Below, piece by piece: positions 49,650 to 64,000 of a DNA stretch of 64,000 nt. Source of the stretch: Strigops habroptila (Eukaryota; Chordata; Aves; Psittaciformes; Psittacidae); assembly GCF_004027225.2 (NCBI RefSeq), contig NC_044278.2, positions 56,723,743 to 56,787,742 on the forward strand. The letters run 5' to 3'. The notes under the pieces were generated by a model. It was not told where the DNA came from. It was given only the letters and a program-made list of their open reading frames with translations, and ran no database searches. Each line of letters opens with the position of its first letter. Position 1 is the stretch's first letter. Position numbers and translations under genes: made by a program.

Positions 49650-49960
49650 GAAGCGAGCAGCTGCAAAGCATCTAATAGAGCGCTACTACCATCAGTTAAC
49701 TGAGGGCTGTGGAAATGAAGCCTGCACGAATGAATTTTGTGCTTCCTGTCCAACTTTTCTCCGTATGGATAACAATGCAGCAGCCATTAAGGCCCTCGAG
49801 CTTTATAAGATTAATGCAAAACTCTGTGATCCTCATCCCTCCAAGAAAGGAACGAGCTCAGCTTACTTAGAAAACAATTCCAAAGGTGCCCATAACAATT
49901 CCTGCACTGACAGAAAAATGAACAAGAAGGAAATGCAAGGCCCAAGAGATGACTTTAAAG
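49650..49960 (+). CDS. UBE3A: UBE3A coding exon C: AZUL zinc-binding domain
   Basis: 311 bases between acceptor tttgctacag|g and donor taaag|gtaaga, encoding residues 22-125 counted from the MATACK start. The first full residues are [16 protein letters not shown]. The AZUL (amino-terminal zinc-finger of UBE3A ligase) domain is complete. Its four zinc-ligand cysteines are Cys42, Cys47, Cys52 and Cys81, spaced C-x4-C-x4-C-x28-C. In mammals AZUL binds the proteasome subunit PSMD4/Rpn10 and helps set nuclear localisation. After the domain comes a hydrophilic Lys/Asn/Ser-rich linker. From memory, human UBE3A is four residues shorter here, lacking one Asn after YLEN and three residues (EMQ) near the exon end. 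The short isoform begins at the split Met22 codon. The identification rests on near-identity through the domain. Confidence 0.97.
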
Positions 49961-55165
<5,205 letters not shown>

Positions 55166-55482
55166 TAACTGAAAAGTACGGTGAGTGAGTGCGGTGGTTT
55201 ATGTACTAGATTTCCTCTAGAAGAAACTCAAATAGCTTTACCATATTAAGTTTGAATTGTACGTGTGCTGATTTATATGTTAAGCAGAACTACTTCTACT
55301 CTGAGTGATTGCAGACTTAGGTGTTTTAAAGTGTCAGATAGTTCTTACTCCCCGTTAACAGATTCTGCAGTTACAGCTCTTAATGATGAGAGTGACCAAC
55401 TTCTGTTTCAGTACGTTTGCTTTGTCCTCTGGACTGTCTGGGATCATCTTCTGATAGTAGAATTTTTCAAATGGAAGTTGGA

Positions 55483-55515
55483 ATTAAAACCTTTCAGTTG
55501 TGTATTCTTGTTGTG
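55483..55515 (+). terminator. Candidate intronic poly(A) signal
   Basis: ATTAAA, the commonest variant of the poly(A) signal, is followed after about 10 bases by the GT-rich stretch 'gttgtgtattcttgttgtgg', suitable as a downstream element. It lies 387 bases past the donor of the large exon and 315 bases past the stop codon met by read-through. Use of the site is unproven. Confidence 0.3.
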
Positions 55516-56104
55516 GAGTTCTGAACTTCTAGATGTAAAGTGTGTGGAGTGCCTGCATGATGAACTTCTCACTTCTCTTAAGCGTTGTTACAATTTGTTG
55601 CAAATACTGGTATGACTGAGGAAGGGAAGACAGACCTATTGGTACCTGAGAACTGTGAGAGCAGCCTGTTTCTGAATATGCTGGCTTCTTAACGTAAAAC
55701 ATAAAGCCATTTGTTCACACATTTTTGGAAGATGGGAATTATACAGGATACAAACTATAAAGAATACTTCACGGTAGATTTTCCTGTAAATATGTCCTTT
55801 AATTTTAGGACTCTTCCTCCTTTAGTTTTTTGCTTAAAGCTGTTATTTTTCAGAAGCTCAGTTTTCTGTGTTCTGTTATTAAAGCACAACACTGTTTGCA
55901 AAAACTTAAATTTAACCGTAGCTTTAAAGCTTGTTGCCAAAGAGCCAGACAGGTATTTAAAGAGACTCTGGAAAAGTACCTGATTTTGCCTCTCAGCTCA
56001 GCTGTTGCTTTTAGTTAAATTTGATGACTTTAACTGCTATTGAAGGTCAATTGTGAGAACCCTAAATGAGCTCCCACCTTGATTTTTCTGTGTACCTATG
56101 AATT

Positions 56105-56815
56105 TCCAGATAGGTTAGCTGTTCCCTGGGAATTGCCACCCCTGCCAGTTCTGTATCATCAGCAAACTTGCTGAGGGTGTACTGTCCGTTTATCCAGTGA
56201 TGAATAAGTTGAACTGTACTGACTGACCCTAGTACAGTACTGACCCCTGGGGATCACCACAAGCTACAGTCCTCCGACTAGACTCCACCACTGATAATAA
56301 CCCTTTGAGTGCTGCCATTCAGCCTGTTCTCAATCCACGTCACTGTCCACTCATCTAACACACACTTCCTATGAGGATGTTGTGGGAGATAGTGTCAGAA
56401 TCCTTGGTGAAGTCAAGGTAGACAACATCCACTGCTTTCCCCTCATCTACCTAGCCAGTCATTCCATCATAGAAGGCTATCATATTGGTCAAGCCCGATT
56501 TCCCCTTGGTGAGTCCACACTGACTACTCCTGATAAAACCTTCTTGTCCTCCAGATGCTTAGAGATGACATCCAGGATGAGCTGTTCCATCACTTTTCCA
56601 GAGATAGAGGTGAGGATGAATGGCCAGTAGTTTCCTGGGTTCTCCTTCTTGCCTTATTTGAAGACTGGGGTATCATTGTCTTCTCCCCAGGCCTTGGGCA
56701 CCTCTCCTGTTCTCCATGATATTTCAAAGATGATGGAGAGTGCATGGCAATAACATCTGCCAGCTCCCTCAGTACTCATGGGTGCATCCCATCAGGGCCC
56801 ATGGTACGGTTGTAT
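56105..56815 (-). mobile_element. CR1 LINE reverse-transcriptase fragment, antisense
   Basis: The + strand reads the reverse complement of CR1 ORF2: 'tcatcagcaaacttgctgag', 'tgacccctggggatcaccac', 'ggatgttgtgggagatagtg', 'ttggtgaagtcaaggtagac', 'tggccagtagtttcctgggt' and 'cccatcagggcccatgg'. On the minus strand this covers the RT palm approach and the FD-containing region, with frameshifts and stops. The 3' UTR is missing, so it is an internal fragment. Overlapping the ORF2 region of the copy at 14265-15000, it is an independent insertion in the opposite orientation. Confidence 0.9.
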
Positions 56816-59800
56816 CCTGTTATATTTTGTCACATCGGTGTAATGGAGCTTATTTCCTTGACTGTTCAGCTTTCTGATACATAAATACTGGAAAAAAGGG
56901 AGGGACAGTACTATCTTTTTAGGAGAAGATGGGCTAAAAAAGGATAAGAGCTAGTTTTGGGGAGATGTTTGTTTTGATGTCTATTCCAGCAGAGAGGAAG
57001 CAGACCTTCCTCCTCATGCTGATGATGGAAAGGAAAATCTGGAAATACGAGAAAAGGCCACATATGGCTTATTGTGGAAGGAAGTTGAAATCTTTGAGGA
57101 CAATAAAAATATGTTTACTGTTGTTTAGAAGGCTCATGGGCAACATCAAATTGGTGCAGCTGCTGTATCACAATGGGGTCACAGCAGTTACTGCTGCGCA
57201 CGCTCTTGGTCTGTTGGAAATTTAGGTAATTTAAATCAGATTAAGCTCAAACATACTAATTTGTGATGCCCTTGCAGCAGCCCTTGCACAGCCTAGCAGT
57301 CTGCAAATACATGTCTGGGCAGTTGCCATGGATCCTCTTATGGCTGTTAATTTAAGCTGTCAGAACATGCTAAATTATGGTGATCTGACTCTCTCAAAGC
57401 CACAAGAAGAGTAAGAATTTTAAACTGTTTATTCTGGAACAGAAAATAAAAGAAAAAGATAAAATTGTTCTAAATTCAAGTAGTCTGAGCTGAACTGTGC
57501 AGCCCAGGAACTTCTTGAAGGGAATAGATTATGTTCAGTAAAATGGAGATGAATGAAGACTCGCCATTATCGACAGAGGAAGAGAGTATGTGCCGTTTCA
57601 AACCACAAGGTAACTGCTGTAAGATGATGTGGCCTTAAGAAAAAAATTGTCTTGATAAATATGTGTAGAGGGTCTGCAGAGTCACCTTTTAACTGTTGAT
57701 ATGTTTTAACTGATGATATAAAGTATCAGTGCTCAGAAAGAGGTTTTGAATATTCCTGGTGAAGTGTTAGAAGTTAAGAAAGGACCAAATGGAACAATGC
57801 AGTGTCTCTGTTTACTACAGTGTGCCTATGTCTCTCTCTCTCATTTGTTTCTTCTCATTTTAATATCAAAAACAATGCAATAGAAATACATTAGGAGAGT
57901 CTAGTCTCTTCAAAGAGATTGTAAATCCTCTTAGTGGTAAAAAAGATGACAGAGTACATAAAAGATGGCATGAAGGAGTGGAATGGGGAATACTGGTTTT
58001 CTTAACTCGTAGCACCTGCTCATATTACCAGGAAGCAGGCTTAACATAAGCAGCCTTACCTGTCTACCTTAAAGTTGTGGATGTGTTTGCCCAGAACTTG
58101 AAGCTTTTAACGAGAGAAAGATCCATCTAAAGGTAAGGGGCATTACAGGTATTTTGATGTGACCCACACACAAACCTCAGAAAGTCTCTAAGTTGCAAAT
58201 CTGCTGGAAAAGTATTGTAGGGAAAATGCTGTTCCATGCTGTTGTCTCGCAGTTTCTTCAGCAAGTGCCAAATCTGAGAATTGCATGCTGTTGTTACAGG
58301 TAGTTCCTGTAGCAGATTGAGAAGTGATTTTAGTAATTTTTAAACTTCATTTCCACTTCCTAATTGGTCTGAACTAGGTCTTCGGTCTCGAATCCTAATC
58401 CTTAAAGTTGCTTGTTCCATCTCTGATTCTAGTCAAAGATGGATACCATGCACTGACAGCATAAAACCTAAGTGAAAGCTACATTGTATGAGCTTGCAAC
58501 AGTAATGGTTGTAGTTTTGGGTGCAGTATTGAACTTCAGAAGGGTCTTACTGAAAACTATGAGAATGATCTTGCCAAGGTAAGTCTTAAGTAGTAAAAGC
58601 GTATTCTTAGATCTGTTCAGTGGCAAAATGTTTCAAAGGTGCTTAAATTACAGGTAAGTAATTATGATTACATATATTTTTACCCTTGAATTACATTTTT
58701 TACTTCTGCAGTTTGAATACTTAAAGACTTGTTTGAAGTAATTACATACTCAGGTCACTAGACCTGTGTCTTTACGGAACAATCAGCACAGGCTGTTTTA
58801 ACTATATGTGGAATAACTCTGAGAACTTCCCAATAAAAGCATTTTCAGAAGTATTTATTAAAATGAGGTTGAGATTCTTATTCACATTTTCCTTATTGAT
58901 GCTGGATATTTTCCAATCAAATATGTCAATCAGCCTTCATCATTTATTCTTGCGAATGGATTATACCAGTCTTTCTCCACTAATTGATTGAGCTAATTGA
59001 GTGATCACCAAGCTGGGTTTCTCTTATCAATACTAAATATTTAAACTTTTCGAATTCAGTATGTACATCTCACTTTTTGGACTTCATTAAAACAAATATG
59101 AGCACTGGTAAGTGATTTTTTTTTTTTTTTAATTATTACTACTGCAGAGTTTTTTCTTGAGAATTTTAAGCAATACATTTTAAATACAGTAACTTGTTCA
59201 AATTTGCTTATTAAGAGAATCACAGTTCACTGCAGAACACATCTAAGCAAAAACTTCATTTACAGATTCATTGTTCAGTTTCTTTGCATGTATGAAACTT
59301 GCATCAGAAACTTCTTTTTCATTTTTCTCATTGAAATGGACTTAGTGAAACATGCTTTCTTTATATTACATATTTGTTGTATACTTGTATGTATGTTAAT
59401 CTGAAAAGTCATTGGGGTGGGGAATGTTGGAATTGGTAAAGCACTAGTCCCCACTTTTGTTAAGGAGCCCTTACATCTAGGAGTTGGTAGCTCAGTTTGC
59501 AGTTTTTGAAAGCAGTTAACATGCTTTTTTGTGTCTAACAAGTTTAAGAGGTTAGCTGTACTCCTGCTGGATCATGTTATGTGGATGTGGTAGTATTGAA
59601 AGGAAGTTTATCCTTAAATCCCCTCTTCTGTCTTTTCATCACCCAACAGCTATTTCTTTCATTCCCTTCCTCTGAGTTTACTCTTCCTCCCGCACCCTCA
59701 TGCCCCAAATTGTATGTGGATTTATTCTCAGGTAATGGGTATGAGCTATGACACACAAGTTGTGCAAGTGAAAATGTGGTGGATTCCTTCAGCAGAGTCT

Positions 59801-62800
59801 GGCCGGTACTTGCTCACAAATTAGAAACTCAGTTTGACAAATTTCACATGGAGTGCAGATAGCTGGCAGGCAGCAGGCCTCTTGCTTGTAAATGACTCTG
59901 CTGAATGTATTGATGAGCACAAACTCCTATGTGACAGCTGAAGCCAGCAGGCAGGTTCTCTCAGAGTGTATTAGCAACAAAGTACTAAAGGACCTTTTTG
60001 GTTCTTTTAGTCTAAGTTGATGTTTCTGTGTGTCCAGTTGAAAATCTCAGCACTAGTATGTCTTGGTTGCCTGCAGAATGTGTGTGACTGTGTCAACGTG
60101 CAAGCCCCACTCACAAGCCTATGCAGGAACCGTAAAGTTCAGCTGGTGAGGATGCTGCTTAGTCATTTGAAGTATTATTTCACATGCTGTTTTTCAGAAA
60201 AATGTAGCAATGGACTCGTATAATGATGTGTCACTGGTACTTTCAAAACTGAATTAGTTGTGTTCCTGTCATTTCTGCCTTCTAGTGAGGAAAGTATTCC
60301 TGCCACTGTCTTAAAGAGAACTTTTATGTTACATTACTAGAACTTACAAGGGTTTTTGATTGTTTTTAACTGAATAGAGATTAGTTCAGCTGCTGTCAAT
60401 TTTAAGAAGGTAGTCAAACTCTGGTGTTACATCAAGCTTTTAAATGTTGTCGTATTTCTGTCATATATTTCTGAAGTTCATATGTCCTTGCCATAGAAAC
60501 ACTGCTGCAGTTCTGCTAAAATTAGTACCTCTCTATCATGACTACTGATTTCCAATTTTTTTGTGGAGCATCAGTGTTGAGACAGGATGTTCAAAGGGGA
60601 GCTAAACCCACAACCTTCAGTTGAGCAGCTTAGCAACATTGTCCTGGTTATAGTATCTACTTCAAGGAACATTAGGCTTTGACTCAAAATACTATCTTTC
60701 TGGGGATCCTTTATCTGACTCCCTTGCAGACATCCAGTGCACCGTTTCAACATGCCCAGCCAGTGTTGCTCAACTATGAGTGTTTCCTTCCCCTTTTCTA
60801 AACACTGCTTTTCTTTTACATCATTCATTGTAATGTAGTTCTCAGCCAAAAAATCATTTTGAAATATTTTTTTAATTGCTTTATATGTATAAATATGAGA
60901 ACTCTTAGTGTATTTCTATGACACAAAGCAGCATTTACGCTATGACAAAGGGTTGCTGTCCCAAAGGAAATGCAAAGGTAATACTTTTTCAGAACTCGTC
61001 AAAATTCATAAAAATTGCAAAGTTTCTGGTGGTATATACTGCAAAGCCAACAGCCGTGACTGGGGAGAAAAACACCAAGGCATTGTTAGTGCCAGTTGTA
61101 GGCAGAAGAGACTCAACTAGGAGAACTGTCTGTCCAGCTTGAATGTGTAAGCGGTATTTAGGATCTTAAAATAAATGCTGCTTCTCTGTTTTTAAAATCT
61201 CAGTTGTATTTGAAACATGGCTTAAGCTCCATGGCTGTCCTATTCAGGAAGAAAAAATTTTACACATCTGTAAGATGCATAATTTGAAGATTTTAATGGT
61301 TTTACAAGATACAAGATTACATTGTTGTGGAAAGCATGTGATGAGAATAGCAAGGCAGGGGACACACACAACGTGGTTTTGCTGCAGAAGTATTGTTGAT
61401 AAAAATTACAGTGAATTTCAAAGAATAAATATTATTTGGTCTCCTTAGAGGCAAAACCACTTCATTGCAACTGGTATGCAATAGAATTCCAAATGCTTTA
61501 TGTAGTACCTAACTATGTTTTCCAGATAATCTTGTAACCGTATACATCCCAGTCAGCTAATCTGACTTGCTGTCTTTACTGGGGTCTTCGTGGCTTGCTT
61601 CTGTTGTTTGTTTGTTTTTTTCTTTTTTTTACGTGAGCTTTATATGATATGAAGTTACACTGTGTGTTTTTCTGACACTAGTTTTCAATTCCAGATAGCG
61701 CAGTTTTCTCCACATGCTCCTTTTGCATGACGAGCTTCAAAGTCTTCAGACCTGTAAATGCTAACTACCTTAGCTCTGTCTCACATCTACCCCTGCTGTG
61801 CTGCTTGAAACATGGCTGGCTGACTTGGCAGTTGCCAAGAGAAAGTGTGTCTTACTGGTGAAGTCATTTTGAGTTGGTGGTGTGATTATTGGTACCCTTA
61901 TCCTCTCGGTTCTGTTCCTGTTTTCTTTTACACTTCTGTAGTAAAACTCTGGGATGTAAAGAATGTGTTGGCATGTGTGTGTGGTTAAGGTAGGGTAGTG
62001 ACATAGAAAGAAGTGGTTCGGCGTGTTAAGGACACCTGGTGGTAAGTACAGGTTGCACTAGCCTGGATAAGAGGCAAATGTCATCAATAATGCAGTCTTG
62101 GTAGAGGAATGCGCAGGTCCATTTGTGCTTTACTGCTGTTGCATTTTCTTTGCCACGTAGATATGTTTAATGTAATCATGTTGCACAGGTTTAACAAGTA
62201 TAATTATGCTTTTAAGCAGCATATTATCAGCTGCAAAGTATTCTTGCATAACTTCTCATTAACTGAAAGGATACATTTTTGTTGTAAGAAAGACCTGTAA
62301 TGGCCTTTAGTAGACATGGAATCTTTCCCTGTGAAACATTATAACTTGTATTTGACCTTAACTGAATATTCACTTTCATGGAAGCAGTGCAGTAGATCTG
62401 CTTAAAGGCACTGAAGAAATAAGAGCAAGAGGTTTCTGAGAGTTCTTCATTAGCGTCAAAAGGAAAGGAGACAGATTTGACTGTAATATTAGTGTCTTTT
62501 AATTTCTGGGGTGTTTTTTCTCCAGCTCTTTGTTTGTGAGATGCAATTACTAGTCAAAGGCTTGTCTTCTGTCTTTCACTCTGAAAACATAATCTGTGTA
62601 ATCCCTTCACAAAACCATTTGTTGTCGAACATGTAGATCAGATTGCCGTCTCTTTTCATTGTCAGATGAATTTAATTATCCCAGTAATACATCTTGTTTT
62701 CATACTGTTTTCTGTGACTTTTGTGCAGCACAATGCTAACTTATTTGAAATAAGTGCTTAAAAGAATAGAAATGGAGAAGGCTAACAGCCTTAATTGGCT

Positions 62801-63024
62801 AACAGATCAGATCTGTGGTAAGTTTCTTGCTGTGTTAATCCCCAAATTCTAATACAGGCTTAGAGTGACTTAGCATTACTATTGGTTTCTGGTATTTTAC
62901 TGTTGAGATTTATACTTGCTTTCTTAGGTTTGGAGGGTAGTTTTGATTTCATTATTTGATACTCAATTGACTCTTCTAGTAAACAGATTTACTAATGAAA
63001 TACTTCTGTCTGTTCACTCAATAG

Positions 63025-64000
<976 letters not shown>

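Noticed and set aside
56965..57225. 86-codon ORF whose other frame reads acidic/basic and protein-like
   Set aside because: Stops interrupt every frame, no domain could be named, and no splice sites frame it.
57507..57609. 103-base possible cryptic exon (cccag|gaac ... cacaag|gtaact)
   Set aside because: The pyrimidine tract is poor, and the frame entered from the upstream exon meets a stop after about 14 codons. It could at best be a poison exon, and there is no positive evidence.

Overview
This is vertebrate nuclear DNA, almost certainly from a bird. The sign is repeated copies of chicken-repeat-1 (CR1) LINE sequence in both orientations, mostly 5'-truncated 3' ends and worn reverse-transcriptase fragments. 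The single gene that can be supported is the 5' two-thirds of UBE3A (E6AP), a HECT-family E3 ubiquitin ligase, on the + strand and running off the right edge. The species cannot be named from the sequence.

Layout. Positions 1 to about 17.1 kb are AT-rich and hold no recognisable gene, apart from a decayed CR1 reverse-transcriptase fragment (about 14.27-15.0 kb) and a CR1 3' end set inside a TG/CA-rich purine-pyrimidine tract (16.55-17.2 kb). A CpG island at about 17.2-18.4 kb is the presumed UBE3A promoter with non-coding exon 1. Likely leader exons follow at 21788-21882 and 35044-35189. Exon 35804-35920 carries the long-isoform start codon. Coding then continues in exons 39199-39243, 49650-49960 (zinc-binding AZUL domain), 53841-55096 (large central exon) and 63025-63169 (start of the HECT domain). 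The splice phases agree exactly: 20+45+311+1256+145 = 1777 coding nt, or 592 codons plus one base. The rest of the HECT domain, with the catalytic cysteine, lies outside the window.

The introns hold CR1 copies (22.27-23.5, 28.1, 42.4, 56.1-56.8 and 63.2 kb), simple repeats and otherwise featureless AT-rich DNA. The most interesting signals concern how UBE3A may be expressed: several upstream ORFs, one of which overlaps the long-isoform start; a possible early intronic poly(A) site that would give a HECT-less product; and a Z-DNA-prone GC repeat beside the CpG island. I found no undescribed multi-gene system, no CRISPR array, no RNA gene I would defend, and no sign of the SNRPN/snoRNA cluster that accompanies UBE3A in placental mammals.
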